A stretch of 64,000 nt of DNA, taken from Syngnathus acus. Its lineage: Eukaryota; Chordata; Actinopteri; Syngnathiformes; Syngnathidae. The notes beneath the pieces are model-generated. The model saw only the letters and a list, made by a program, of their open reading frames with translations, ran no database searches and was not told the origin of the DNA. Shown in pieces: positions 12,401 to 23,518 of this stretch (positions are counted from its first letter, which is position 1; each line of letters begins with the position of its first letter). The stretch is from positions 15,264,501 through 15,328,500 of the forward strand of contig NC_051094.1 in NCBI RefSeq assembly GCF_901709675.1. Reading direction: 5' to 3'. Both the position numbers and the translations under genes were made by a program.

Positions 12401-12689
12401 TGAATATTCTTATTTATCTAGATAATTTCATTCTCAAGGCATTGAACTGAATGTAACTGATCCCTTGACAAGATAGCCTTAGCCTATGTGCACGAGCTGG
12501 TAAAGCCTGCTTGGATGAGAGGTGAAATGTCTTCAAAGACAACCAGAAACGTCCAGTTGTCGTTGATTAACTGCCCTAAAAATTAAAATCCAATATTCCA
12601 AATTATTGTTCACAACAATTGGAAAAGAAAACAGGTCATCAAGCAATATGGTTTTTTTTTGTTCTAAAAATTAAATTATTTAGAAAAAG

Positions 12690-12691
<2 letters not shown>
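9425..12691. other. No gene recognised
   Basis: Mostly unique AT-rich DNA. The part at about 9590-9925 is richer in G+C without coding signal. Near 12490-12575 a block (TGGATGAGAGGTGAAATGTC ... AGTTGTCGTTG) resembles, from memory, the 3' portion of a common fish retroelement. Confidence 0.4.
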
Positions 12692-12732
<41 letters not shown>

Positions 12733-12822
12733 CGACTGATTGATCGACTGATTGATTGTTGGATGGATTGATTGTTTGGATGAATGGATGGATTGATTGT
12801 TTGGATGGATGGATGGATTTGG
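12692..12822. repeat. (GATT)n / (GGAT)n microsatellite
   Basis: GATT units grade into GGAT units at the right. Readings as repeated SINQ or SIHP peptides are artefacts. Confidence 0.95.
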
Positions 12823-12891
12823 ATTCTCCAAAAACACATTAAAACAAAAAGCATTTGCTGCAACAGAAAAACTTGCGCAGAACCATTTTAA

Positions 12892-13199
12892 AGTTAAAGT
12901 CCCAATGATCACTGTCACACACACATCTGGGTGTGGTGAAATTTGTTCTCTGCATTTAACCCATCCCCATGTGATTTTGAGCCATCCCCTGTGGGAGAGG
13001 GAAGCAGTGAGCAGAAGTGGTGTCGCGCTCGGGAATCATTTGGTGATCTAACCCCCCAATTCCAACCCGTAATGCTGAGTGCCAAGCAGGGAGGCAATGG
13101 GTCCCATTTTTATAGTCTTTGGTATGACCCGGCCGGGGTTTGAACCCACAACCTTCCAGTCTCAGGGAGGACACTCTACCACTAGGTCACTGAGCTGGT
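12892..13199 (-). mobile_element. tRNA-derived SINE, full length
   Basis: Complete reverse-strand copy of the family at 3684. The GTTAAAG tail is at 12892, and the B box on the minus strand lies near 13136-13146 (GGTTTGAACCC as seen on the plus strand). The A box is near 13180-13190 (CCACTAGGTCA on plus). Compared with the 3684 copy it carries scattered substitutions and small indels, so the insertions are independent. Confidence 0.9.
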
Positions 13200-13243
13200 C
13201 AACTATAAAAAACTTTGCTGTAAGTTTTGTGTGTGTATATATA

Positions 13244-13463
13244 CAGGGTGTCCCAAAAATACACACTTGAAATAATTATAAACCAGGTGTTTATTATTGT
13301 CAGTTTAATTTTCAACATGTAAAAGAATTTACAAACATCATTCTATTGTTTTGTCACTGCCGGTTCTCAAACTGATGTCCATTCTGGTCCAGACACCGCC
13401 GGTAACGTGAACTTTTGAGTTTTCCGCTGCTAAAAAGTGTATACATCTTTTTGAGACACCCTG
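13244..13463. mobile_element. Mariner-type MITE (220 bp, CAGGGTGTC ends)
   Basis: The ends are CAGGGTGTCCCAAAAA and TTTTTGAGACACCCTG, flanked by TA (13242-13243 and 13464-13465). On the minus strand at about 13405-13360 a frame reads RYRRCLDQNGHQFENRQ then stop. This looks like the last residues of an IS630/mariner-like transposase. The element is probably a deletion derivative keeping the 3' end of the coding region. Confidence 0.8.
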
Positions 13464-13942
13464 TATATACTCCAAATCAACCAAAACTGTATCAGATAAA
13501 GCTGAGATATCGCTCCACAGAATTTTCCTGTTTTCTTCCTTTTACAGTTTGTTGTACTAGCATCATACAGTATGAACCAGAGTTATCACATCTACAAATG
13601 CACTTAGACATTTAAGCTCAGAAATTGTGTGAAGCAATTTGCACAATGAATCACTGTTTTGAAGATTTTTTTTTACTTTTGACACCTGTTGTCTCATTGC
13701 TGTTCAACCATCTGGCACTAAATAACATTTAAAGAGTTATTCCTTGAGGAGAGCAACAAAGGCACTGAGGGACATATAGCAGCGGCTGCCTCAGTCTTGT
13801 AATGAGTGCTGTCATGGATTTACAGCACTGAACATTTGCACCCTTCTCAGTGGCAGGTCACCACCGAGTTTATATCAATAATTCTTTTCTGAGCCCAACT
13901 CCCTTCTACCTAATAACATATATAGGATATTGTTACAACTAC

Positions 13943-15235
13943 CAGTGTTGGGGTTAGCATGTTACAGTAAAATGTTACATTTAGGGCAGTAATGAAGTAA
14001 TATAATGAGTTACTTATTATAATTTTGTGATATCATTACAACTCCTGAGTCCCGTAACACAACTCCAACACAAAATTAATCAGCAAAAAGAAACAAGAAA
14101 GTCATCAGTTACATCATTTTTAATGAATTCATCACCACTAATGGAATTTCTTACTTACCCATAGAAATCTGACAATAAAGACGAGTGCATAGACTCAAGA
14201 AGGTTTCTCCCAAATGCGTGTTTGTTTTAACAAGATGGCTGAGAAATCAGTTTGTGAGACCACTCGCTATGTCATGGTTTCATAAAATAAAATGAACGAT
14301 GCATTCAAAATACAAACATGAACAAAGCTTAAGTATAACGCATTGTTTATGATAGTGAAGAAGAGTCATTTTGCTTTTGAGAGTGAGTGATCTGAATTAA
14401 TTTTGTCCCATCAAATGCAGCATGAAAAATTGTGAACACTGATTGCCAATCCATCTGCATCTGAGCGAAATACATCTGGTGACCGATGATGTCACACCAT
14501 GGCAAATCTATTCGGACGAAGTACATTACGCCCTATTAAATTAAGAGTCAGTTGTGCTTGTTTATTATTTCCATTTGTTGGTTCAATTCATCTTTAATCT
14601 TTGTCTTCATGTAGTAAAGAGAATTTCAAATAACAAATCTCTCCCGCTTTCCAGTTCGCTCTCTCGCTCTCTCTGTCTGTCTGGTGGGACCAATGATCAA
14701 GCATAGATTAATATATAACAAAAATCTGAGGAATATTGACAATATAAATATTGGTAATGTGAACTTATCTTTCGCTTGTGTGTAAATTAATTTGAATATG
14801 TTGCTCATTTTATTGATAGTGCACATTTTAAGATTCTGGAATATTTATTTACTTGACTAAATATGTATCAGTTCCAATACTTACAAATGTATATATTTTG
14901 TTATTGATACAATTACAAATATAATTCAAAGGCAGTGATCTTCCACTAGAGTCCAAACATTTAACATTATAGCCCACACTATATCATTTAAAATCCTCAT
15001 TACAACTTTACCAGTGACAGTATGGTTACAAATGTTTTCATTTTCCTTTTGAAATGTCAAAATTATTGTTAAATTAATCAGTTTTTTATAAAGTAACTCA
15101 AAAGTAACATAAACTTGATTATCTCAAAGGTACTTTACACAGACAGTAATATTGTAAATCAATTCATTACTTTCAAATGCAAGTAAGTCGTACGATTAAA
15201 TAAGTTCGATTTTGTAAGTAACTTGCCCAACACTG
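13943..15235. mobile_element. Possible hAT element (CAGTGTTGGG ends)
   Basis: The left end is CAGTGTTGGGGTTAGCATG and the right end, reversed, is CAGTGTTGGGCAAGTTACTT. The first ten bases match and both subterminal regions are rich in GTTAC/GTAAC. The flanking 8-mers (ACAACTAC and CTGTCTTC) do not match, so the ends may belong to different copies or the duplication has decayed. No coding region. Confidence 0.5.
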
Positions 15236-17501
15236 CTGTCTTCATTTCATTAGTCCATCTATTCGGACATTGAGGGACAAATTAGATGTGTTTTGTAAAA
15301 TAAAGTCAATCTACTTTTTTTTTTTTTTTTGTGAGTCGGATCAAGAAAAAGATCCGCAGAACAGAGGTGTTCTGTCGAACAACTTAAACTAAAGCCTTTG
15401 GTGCTCATCAATCTCAAAGCAACAGCTTTATCTGATAAGATCAAGGCAGATAAATTCCAGCACACCTTATGCCCCAAATGATGGGTCCTAAAAGCAAGAG
15501 TGGGATCCAGATGCATTATGTTTGTCTTCTTGCAAATTAGAACATTTCTTATGTTGTCATCTCTGGCTTTGCTTATCACGGCAGCTGCAATCAGTCAACT
15601 CACTAAGAATAATCACCCAGTTGGGGATACACCATGAAGATTTTGTGAAGGTTTTTCATTACCCCTAAGCATTCATAAAACCTAAAAAGAAAAAAGAAAC
15701 TGTAGTCATGAATACATGACAAGCGGCTAGTGACACCTCATATCAAACATGAAAGGCCCTGATCACAATATTTCATTTTAACTGAGTTCCAGCCATCAAG
15801 GTGAGCCACTTCCACTTCCAGCCTACTAATGAGGTTCCATTGTGATACTTTTTAGTGAAAGCATCCAGGAGGCCAATGGTCCATAACTAATTATTACACG
15901 CTAATGACCAATTCAAAATACAGAAAAGGGACCCATTTTGTTGGTCTGCTTGTCAAACCTCTCGTTTCATTAGCCGGGTTTACATGGACATGGAGCCATA
16001 TATTTTGACAAGAATGAATCCAAATGATTAAATGGATGGGAAACGTATAAACACCTCAATCGGTTATAAAAGGGCCAAATCCCAATAGAATTTTATTCGG
16101 ATTTACAGGGGTGGTATAACCTTTTTGCCAAACCCAACAAGCATCATTTAGTTTACGCACAGTCACACAATTTAATCAGAATAGCCAAACTGTGTCCGGC
16201 CTAAGATTGCTCTAGCTTGATGTAAATGTCTTTGTATCTGCAATTTAAAACAGTAGCAAGGTGCAAACTCGGCTATTCTTCCGTCAACAGTTCTCGTTGA
16301 GTGTGACAGTGTAATTCAAATGTTTCTTTTGAATACAGTACAGTATATAGGTACACATCATCCAACCTGAGAACTGAAATTTTAAATAAAGTAAATAAGA
16401 AACTTTTAATAAATCCCACTGATCAAAGATCTGATGAATAACATATTCAATTATGAGCTTGTACAAAATGAAGCATTCAGTGGCATTTGGCTGTGGACCA
16501 TATTGGTTCAGTTCTGGTTCAGTGTGCCAGAAAATGGGACAGGGACAAACAAACAAATACAAATAACTGTTATTGCTTTCGAGATTGGGGCTGGGTGGCG
16601 CGGCAAACTGAATGTAGCAACAAGTTTTGGTTCAGTGCACAGCTCTGCTGAAAACGTGGGGGAGGAAGGTGATGTCAAAGCAGAAATATATGTCAGGATC
16701 ATATGGCACCTTAATGTTCATGGTTTAGTCGAAGTCTCTCCCTTTCCTATTTGTCTTATCAACATATGCGAGCGTCCAGATATAGCTTTGTTTTGTTTTG
16801 TCTGTTTTGTTTTGGCCAGCAAAGCAGTCATTAGGCTTGCTCATTGGAGTTGAGATATTAGCAAGTCTCAGCTAAACTGCCTTACCCGGAGTCAACACCA
16901 CTATTTATTTTCTACATTGCAAAACTAAAAATAATAGATACAGTACTATGAAGCAATTATTTTGCATCCTCTTCAACTGTCAAGTTTTGCAGTTTGAATT
17001 ATCGCCAATTACTAGTGAGCTAAACATTGGGAAAAAAACTAATCTTGGGCTAAACAATCTGATTTAACAATCAATGCCAATGTTGTTATCAGGATGCAGG
17101 ACTTATGTCCATTGTATTTGCAGAGACCAGCTATTGTGTTAGCCAGCATTTGCCTGTACATAGCCTCTAAATAATGCAAATGTTAACTAATGATTTACAC
17201 CACCGGCTGCAAAGGCCATCAATACATGTGTACATTTGGAATATTATTAAAACATGTATTCCAATCAGGCAGTTATTAATACACATTACCACCAGCACTA
17301 TGTATCACCTTAGCAGGTTGAGTCTGACAATATTTTGGCACCACATTACACATTACATCACTGAAACCAGATTTTGTTTTTTTTGCTTGTTGCCACCAAT
17401 GACTTCACGCATGTGTGCTTCTCTCGCTCATAGTGCTCCAGCAACGTTGATCTTTACTTGATCCCTTTTTTTATATGTGTATGAGCTCAGCTAAATTTCC
17501 T
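15236..17501. other. No gene recognised
   Basis: Unique AT-rich sequence. The 139-codon frame at 16434-16853 has no recognisable domain, signal or splice context. Confidence 0.45.
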
Positions 17502-17729
17502 ATGTGAGTTAGTGTTGGCTCGTGAGTGAACGATTCGTTGAAAAGATTTTTTTTTTTCAGTGAACGTGAGTGAATGGATCACTTCCTGAAGTGATTCATT
17601 CTTTTTTCAGGTCATATGACTTCAACCAACATGCAATAAAGTAACTCATCCCACACAGTAGATGTCGGTAATGCGCATTGAAGCTGGTGCCACCTCGCTG
17701 TAAAACAAAACAAAGAAGAAAAATGACGT

Positions 17730-18015
17730 AACTTCCCATTCACGAACGAGTCAGTGAATTGCATTTCCCGTTCATCAACTGAACGGATCAGTGAGTGAGT
17801 AATTTGCCTTTCACGTTCATCCCGAGAACGGATCAGTGAGTGAACGAGTCAGTGAGTGATTTGCCTTTCCCGTTCATCGCGAGAACGGATCAGTGAGTGA
17901 ACGAGTGCTGACTTTCCCGTTCGCGAACGAGTCAGTGAGTGAACTGCCTTCCCGTGCATCAACGGATCAGTCAGTGAACGTGTTGCGTCTCCTGGCGTGA
18001 ACAAGTCAGTGAATG
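17730..18015. repeat. Irregular minisatellite inside the hAT-like element
   Basis: GAACGGATCAGTGAGTGA starts at 17781, 17825 and 17883 (spacings 44 and 58), with variant GAACGAGTCAGTGA units between. These look like amplified subterminal transposase-binding motifs, which is an inference. Confidence 0.8.
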
Positions 18016-18189
18016 AACGTGAACCATGTAAACCAGAATGTAGATTTACGATTTGGCAAGGAAAGAAAGAACCACGCACTGAAAAACCACTTATTTTGTG
18101 CTCGTTTTCTCCAAGCTAACAGCTAACTTTATTGCATGAAGGGATGCGCCGTTATGCAACCGCGGGGAGATTATGCTTCTATTTGGGTG

Positions 18190-18410
18190 CAGTATTTCCT
18201 GCACTATAATGCGCACTGGATTATAAGGCGCACCGTCAATGAATTATTTATTTTGGAAATTATTTCATATATAGGGCGCACCGGATTAAAAGGCACATAA
18301 AATAGTACTACTGGATCAAACTGAGGGCATCCACTAGATGGTGCTGTGCTAAAGGGAATGTCAACCTAGTCAATGAGGTAAATTCCTACTTCCTTTCTGT
18401 ATGAAAGTGA
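18190..18410. mobile_element. Left part of a TA-flanked MITE (AAGGCGCACC family)
   Basis: CTGCACTATAATGCGCACTG, GGATTATAAGGCGCACCGTC, then CATATATAGGGCGCACCGG and ATAAAATAGTACTACTGG align in order with the left end of the complete element at 44910. GATCAAACTGAGG also aligns. The terminal CCGTA is degraded and no right end is seen. Confidence 0.65.
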
Positions 18411-18755
18411 TACGGTTTGGCTTCTTACTTGGTCCAGCAACCCCACTCATTTTTTTTGGTCATAAACTTTCTTTAATTTAAAAGCAAAAAAGCGAGTGCC
18501 TGTGTAGATGCGTAATGCGTTGATTAGCTTTGATGACAGGCTTGCGTTATGTGCTGCGGTGGGGGGGGGGGGGGGGGGGGGGTTCACTGCGCTTGTCTCG
18601 CGATAGGTCATGTCAAGCGATGGGATTAAAGTGATTCGGTTTGGCTTCTTACTTGGTCCAGCAACCCCACTCATTTTTGCTGGTCATAAACTTTATTTAG
18701 TTTAAAAGAAAGAAGCGAGTGCGTGCGGTGATGCATAATGCGTTGATTCTTTTGA
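18407..18755. repeat. Direct duplication, 224-bp spacing, with a poly-G tract between
   Basis: CGGTTTGGCTTCTTACTTGG begins at 18413 and again at 18637. Both copies run through CAGCAACCCCACTCATTTTT, CATAAACTTT and GCGTTGATT with scattered differences. A 22-G run lies at 18561-18582. Confidence 0.85.
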
Positions 18756-18831
18756 ACGAATCTTTTGAGTGAACTGATTCTAAAGATTCAGTTCACGTAT
18801 AAGAACTGGAATGCACATCACTAATGTGATT

Positions 18832-19856
18832 CCTCACTGGACCACATTGTCAACAAGTGCCTGAATAATTTTAAATATAAAAAAGTTTTACATTTTACAC
18901 TAAAGTTTTACATTTCACCATATACCCGGTATGTGAATGACTGTTATGCCAAACAGAAGCTGTTCGTGATCATGAGTTCTGCATCGCCTCAACCACATAC
19001 ACTTTTGATTGCCATTCTGTTTCTATCATAGTGTTCCTACACACCGTGCAAGCCCACTGATAATAAACAGTGACTGCTGAGAAAATATTGACTTGTCAAA
19101 TTGGAGAAACAGCAGAATTTGAAACCCAGAGGCTAAAAATCATCAATCACCCATAGCTGCTTCAAATGCAGACATGAAACATGCAAACACGTGGATTGAT
19201 CTCAAAGATCATATAATGGATTTTTCCAGAACCACAATAGCAGCTATAATGGGTTTCCCTACTCGTTGTCAGGTGCACCCAACACTAAACATTTGCTCAA
19301 ATGTCTTTTGTACATGCACTCGGGGATGTGCACCAAATTTGCTTCAGAAGTAGTCGGGGATCAAAGGGTTCAAAGAATACAAACATTAGCAAGGTGCTTA
19401 TGATATGTGAAATAATGTCAGATTTGATTTATGGTTGATAGTCTCTGAAACTGTGCAGAAAATGGTCACATCTAACACATTTGCTCTAAATCTGTTTAAC
19501 ATTTGCTGAACTCAACAGCAGGAAACTGCACTCTCCTCTTTGTTCTAACGAATGAGTCACATGTGAAATCAAGTTTAGGAAATAGAGCACAAGGGACAAT
19601 TATGCGAGCAATATTCTTGAGATGGAATGATTTCCTTTGCAAATCTGATGATTGATTATTCCAGTTAACGGATGGTGCATTTGCGCTGTTCATTGACAGC
19701 ACGATTTGCAGCAGTAAATCTAGCCAAGAATGGACCAAAAGCTTGAAATGAACTTGTTTAATCAGCCAAGACATATTTTATAATGATGTTGAATCCAGTC
19801 AACTATGTGTTATTTAGCCCTTAATACTGATTCATGCACTGGTAATTATGTTTTTC
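18832..19856. other. No gene recognised
   Basis: Unique AT-rich sequence with no repeat family or coding signal that I recognise. Confidence 0.45.
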
Positions 19857-19945
19857 TGATTCATTCATTCATTCACTCTCTTCCACTTATCTGAGGTCAG
19901 GTCGCTGGGACAGCAGCTTAACCAGGGAGGGAGGCCCAGCCTTTA
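19857..19945 (-). mobile_element. Rex3-like LINE 3' fragment
   Basis: CATTCATTCATTCACTCTC, CCACTTATCTGAGGTCAGGT and GGGACAGCAGCTTAACCAGG correspond to the minus-strand 3' end of the LINE at 30070 (CCATCCATC ... CGCTTATCCGGGGTCGG ... GGGGCAGCAGCTTCAGGAGG). Only the extreme 3' end is present. Confidence 0.65.
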
Positions 19946-19998
19946 CGCTCTCTTTTCGAACTCCCATTTCACAAAAGCCACTCAAATCGAAAGAATTA

Positions 19999-20223
19999 CC
20001 GTAATTTCTGGACTATAAGCCACCCCTGAACATAAACTGCAGCAGCTAAAATTAGGGGAAAATACTGTTTTGTTCTCAATTCTAGGACCTGTAGTACCAA
20101 AACAAATTATTTTACAATATAAAAAAAAACAAATCATGAAAAATAGATAAGATGCACCGGACTATAAGCCACGAGTTTCAAAGCTTGTACAAAAAGTAGC
20201 ATTTTATGGTCCGGAAATTACGG
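19999..20223. mobile_element. TA-flanked MITE (225 bp)
   Basis: The left end is CCGTAATTTCTGGACTATAA and the right end, reversed, is CCGTAATTTCCGGACCATAA. TA is present on both sides (19997-19998 and 20224-20225). Internal GGACTATAAGCCAC motifs repeat the terminus. Non-coding. Confidence 0.88.
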
Positions 20224-20678
20224 TAATCAAAATACACATGAAGATGCTGGCCAAAACATGGTCTTAAAAGGTGGACCAGGTGTGAAATGCCTGGATCAAG
20301 TGTCGCTAAGGTCAAGTATTAAGAGATCATAATTTTACAGACAGTATAAGTGATCAAGAACCTGAGTTCTCCATGATGCTTTTAGCAGTTCAGCATCAAA
20401 AAAGCAATATGCATTCTTGTCTACCATCTTCAAGTTAAACAGTAATTTGAATAAACCTTAGACACAGAAAAACATGCTATTTTTAAATTATCTATTTTTC
20501 CCAACGAAGAGCAAGTGTAAACAATACATTGTTCTACCAAACAAAGAATGTTTGTGTTGGCAATATGATTTAATTAAAAACACAAAGACCTCTTTTCCAA
20601 AATGCCAGACTCCCATAAATAAATGTTGAAAATTTGATAAAAATGTAATTCTGTGAAGTAGAAAAGTTCCGACTAGAC

Positions 20679-21221
20679 CAGGAGTGGCCAACCCGCGGCT
20701 CGTGAGCCGCATGCGGCTCTTTGGCTGGTTTCATGCGGCTCTTCAGGAGATTTCACATGACAAGCGTCAAAATGCTTGGCTGGCGCTGCCATTTATTCCC
20801 CCTAGGTGGCGGTGGTGCGCTGACCAGTTGAATCGGTTTGAGTTGAAAAGAAGAAGAAGAATGACGTACTGATGACAAATGCGCGCGTTCATTTGAGTTG
20901 TAAATAATTTGTTTCAAGTTCGCTCTCAAAATGGCAAGGAAAAAAAGCACAGCCAAACGAAAATATGAAGAAGAACACAGGACGTTTTTAACAGAGTGGG
21001 AGAGTTTATATTTTTTTGTTGAACGTAATGGCAAGCCATTCTGCCTTATATGTCAGGCATCATTAGCGCATTTCAAAGCTTCAAATCTTCAGCGCCACTT
21101 CAGCTCAGTCGGGGGGGTGGTGTGGCTCTTTGCGGGGGGGGGGGGGGGGGGGTGATGTGGCTCTTTGGGATGACACAGTCAAAAATGTGGCTCTTCGCCT
21201 CTGACTGGTTGGCCACCCCTG
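20679..21221 (+). mobile_element. hAT deletion derivative (543 bp)
   Basis: The ends are CAGGAGTGGCCAACC and GGTTGGCCACCCCTG. A perfect 8-bp duplication, GACTAGAC, lies at 20671-20678 and 21222-21229. TGCGGCTCTTTGG-like subterminal repeats occur at both ends. It keeps the 5' end of a transposase gene and then jumps to the right subterminal region, so it is a classic internally deleted, non-autonomous copy. A 19-G run lies at 21134-21152. Confidence 0.93.
20931..21107 (+). pseudogene. N-terminal remnant of a hAT transposase with half a BED zinc finger
   Basis: The frame starts MARKKSTAKRKYEEEHRTFL and continues through FFVERNGKPFCLICQ and HFKASNLQRHFSS. C38 and C41 (CLIC) and H56 fit the first ligands of a BED-type finger. 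The sequence then runs into the G-rich subterminal repeat before the last ligand, so the finger is incomplete and the RNase-H-like catalytic domain is wholly absent. Full-length hAT transposases are usually 500-700 residues; only about 59 remain. The protein would have bound transposon ends in the nucleus. This copy cannot encode an active enzyme but shows which autonomous lineage mobilised it. Confidence 0.75.
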
Positions 21222-21235
21222 GACTAGACAGTCGG

Positions 21236-22337
21236 ACTTGCCTTCACACATAGTTTGGCCTCTGGTATAAGCCCTCTCGAGAGGGGTTGGACTCTCTTCC
21301 ACTCTGGAGTTGCCCACAGTGAGAGGCGTCGAGCAGGTGTGGGCATACATATTGCCCCCCGGCTGGGCGCCTGCACATTGAGGTTCACACCGGTGAACGA
21401 GAGGGTAGCCTCCCTCCGCCTTCAGGTGGGGGGACGGGTCCTGACTGGGTTTTGTGCCTTTGCACCGAACAGAAGCTCAGTGTACCCACCATTTTTGGGG
21501 TCCTTAGAAGAAGTGCTGGAGAGGGCTCCTTCTGGGGACTCTATCGTCCTACTGGGTGACTTCAATGCTCACGTGGGCAATGACAGTGAGACCTGGAAGG
21601 GCGTGATTGGGAGGACCACCCCCCCCCCGATCTGAACCCAAGCGGTGTTCTATTGTTGGACTTCTGTGCTCGACACGGATTGTCAATAATGAACACCATG
21701 TTCAAACATAAGGGTGTCCATGTGTGCACTTGGCACCAGGACACACTAGGCCCCGGTTCGATAATCGACTTTGTAGTCGTGTCACTGGATTTGCGGCCGC
21801 ATGGTTTGGACACTCGGGTGAAGAGAGGGGCGGAGCTGTCAACTGATCACCACCTGGTGGTGGGTTGGCTCCGATGGTGGGGGAAGATGCCGGTCCGACC
21901 TGGCAGACCCAAACGCACTGAGAAGGTCTGCTGGGAACGTCTGGCAGAATCTCCTGTCAGGAAGAGCTTCAACTCCCACCTCCGGCAGGGCTTTTCCGAC
22001 GTCCCGGAGGAGGCGGGGGACATTGAGTCTGAGTGGACCATGTTCCGTGCCTCCATTGTTGAGGCAGCCGACCGGAGCTGTGGCCGTAAGGTGGCTCGGG
22101 CATCTCATCAGGATGTTTCCTGGATGCCTCCCTGGGGAGGTGTTTTGGGCATGTCCCACCGGTAGGAGACCCCGTGGACGACCCAGGACGCGATGGAGAG
22201 ACTATGTTTCTCAGCTGGCCTGGGAACGCCTTGGGATCCCCCGGGATGAGCTGGATGAAGTGGCTGGGGAGAGGGAAGTCTGGGAGTCCCTCCTAAAGCT
22301 GCTGCCCCCGCGACCCAACTCCGGATAAGCGGAAGAA
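21236..22337 (+). mobile_element. Internally deleted Rex3-like (RTE-clade) LINE
   Basis: A non-LTR retrotransposon copy, inserted 14 bp after the hAT element at 20679. It keeps most of the apurinic-type endonuclease domain, loses nearly all the reverse transcriptase, and resumes in the extreme 3' coding end, followed by a (GATG)n tail. The junction lies near 22095-22112, where GTGGCTCGGGCATCTCATCA continues as in the 3' part of the copy at 30070. The Rex3/RTE name rests on memory of the family, its GATG tail and protein motifs. Confidence 0.85.
21255..22165 (+). pseudogene. Endonuclease domain of a Rex3-like LINE, frameshifted
   Basis: The first frame (to about 21617) contains [15 protein letters not shown] and [14 protein letters not shown], the catalytic GDFN motif of LINE endonucleases. 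A run of C residues at 21619-21628 shifts the frame. The second frame continues with LDFCARHGLSIMNTMFKHKG, CTWHQDTLGPGSIIDFVVVS and ELSTDHHLVV, carrying the SxxIDFV and SDHxLV motifs of the C-terminal half. DIESEWTMFRASIVEAADRS marks the linker toward the missing polymerase. The enzyme would nick target DNA to prime reverse transcription; this copy is dead because of the frameshift and the loss of the polymerase. Confidence 0.85.
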
Positions 22338-22482
22338 GATGGATGGATGGATGGATGGATGGATGGATGGATGGATGGATGGATGGATGGATGGATGGAT
22401 GGATGGATGGATGGATGGATGGATGGATGGATGGATGGATGGATGGATGGATGGATGGATGGATGGATGGATGGATGGATGG
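22338..22482. repeat. (GATG)n tail of the LINE, expanded microsatellite
   Basis: About 36 uninterrupted GATG units directly follow CGGATAAGCGGAAGAAGATG. GATG tandem tails are described for Rex3 LINEs. The tract has probably grown after insertion. Its MDGW and IHPS readings are artefacts. Confidence 0.95.
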
Positions 22483-23462
22483 TAATTCCATCCAGACTGC
22501 AATTAGGGCCCTTTTCGTTTTGGTTTGACAGTTCTCCAGAGTAAGTCCAATAGTATTTTCAATTTGGCGGTAGAAAAACGATCATCATTATTGCAAATTA
22601 ACCAACAATGGTCATATAGTTATTCTATAAAATTAAGCCTTTACATTTAGCTTTCTTGGTTTTGTCTCCTGCTGCTCTGTTACCTGTCTGTAGAATTTTT
22701 TCAGTTGTTAATTTAGCTTTGCTATGATATTTAGTGACTTATTAGACTCATCTCACAATTCCAAAAAGGACACATTTAGGGACCTTTTTTATTATTGTTA
22801 GATGCTTCGTTCCAGCATTTGTTCCGAAAAGACAATACAAGATTTATACAAGACAAAAAGCACTTTATACATTGTGTGTCATTGATCCTCCTGTTAGCAG
22901 TATAATTTGATGAAGAGGCAACACCAGAGCCCATTGAACTGCCAAAATTCAATAGATCCCATGAGAAGCACAGACCGCCTGCTGACCTCAGAGCATAAAT
23001 GATGAAATCTGTAATATTAACTCTGGTCTGAACAGTGATTGTGGGATAAGCGCAGCACATGCTGTTGAGTCAGTGTCATTCTAGTAGTAATCTCTTACTG
23101 CACTTTCTTCTGACAACCTCCATTGCTGCCCTTACCGCCTCCCCCCCAACAGTGGTTTGGCTTCACATCTGTACAGATAAATTGGGATACTTGGGATATC
23201 TTCAATCCAACTACTGCTTTGAAGTGTTACTGAAAAAAGAGTGCCAAATAGGAGGTGACATCTCAGTGGAAAATATTATGCTAATCTAGGAAATGTTAAT
23301 TAGGCCCAAAGGGTTAATTTCTTCTGCTCTATCGCCTCTTTTTAATCTGTCTCTCACTGAAAATTCTTACAGCCAATCGTCAGAAATAATCAATGTTTCA
23401 AAATTTTAGACATTACTTACCTTCCATGAGTCTCATTTGCCTAATCCTGTTTCTTTGAAATG

Positions 23463-23518
<56 letters not shown>

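Larger units (their letters stand above)
17510..18823. mobile_element. hAT-like element with internal repeats (1.3 kb)
   Basis: The ends are TAGTGTTGGC and GCACATCACTA. Flanking 8-mers ATGTGAGT (17502-17509) and ATGTGATT (18824-18831) match at 7 of 8. Both subterminal zones carry GTGAACGA/TTCGTTC motifs. Inside are an irregular minisatellite built on GAACGGATCAGTGAGTGA, a MITE fragment, and a 224-bp-spaced direct duplication. There is no intact transposase. Confidence 0.65.

Noticed and set aside
16434-16853. 139-codon plus-strand frame
   Set aside because: No domain, weak composition, no splice or promoter context; chance length in 64 kb.
22343-22544. Long repetitive frames (MDGW and IHPS repeats)
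   Set aside because: They are translations of the (GATG)n tail of the LINE.
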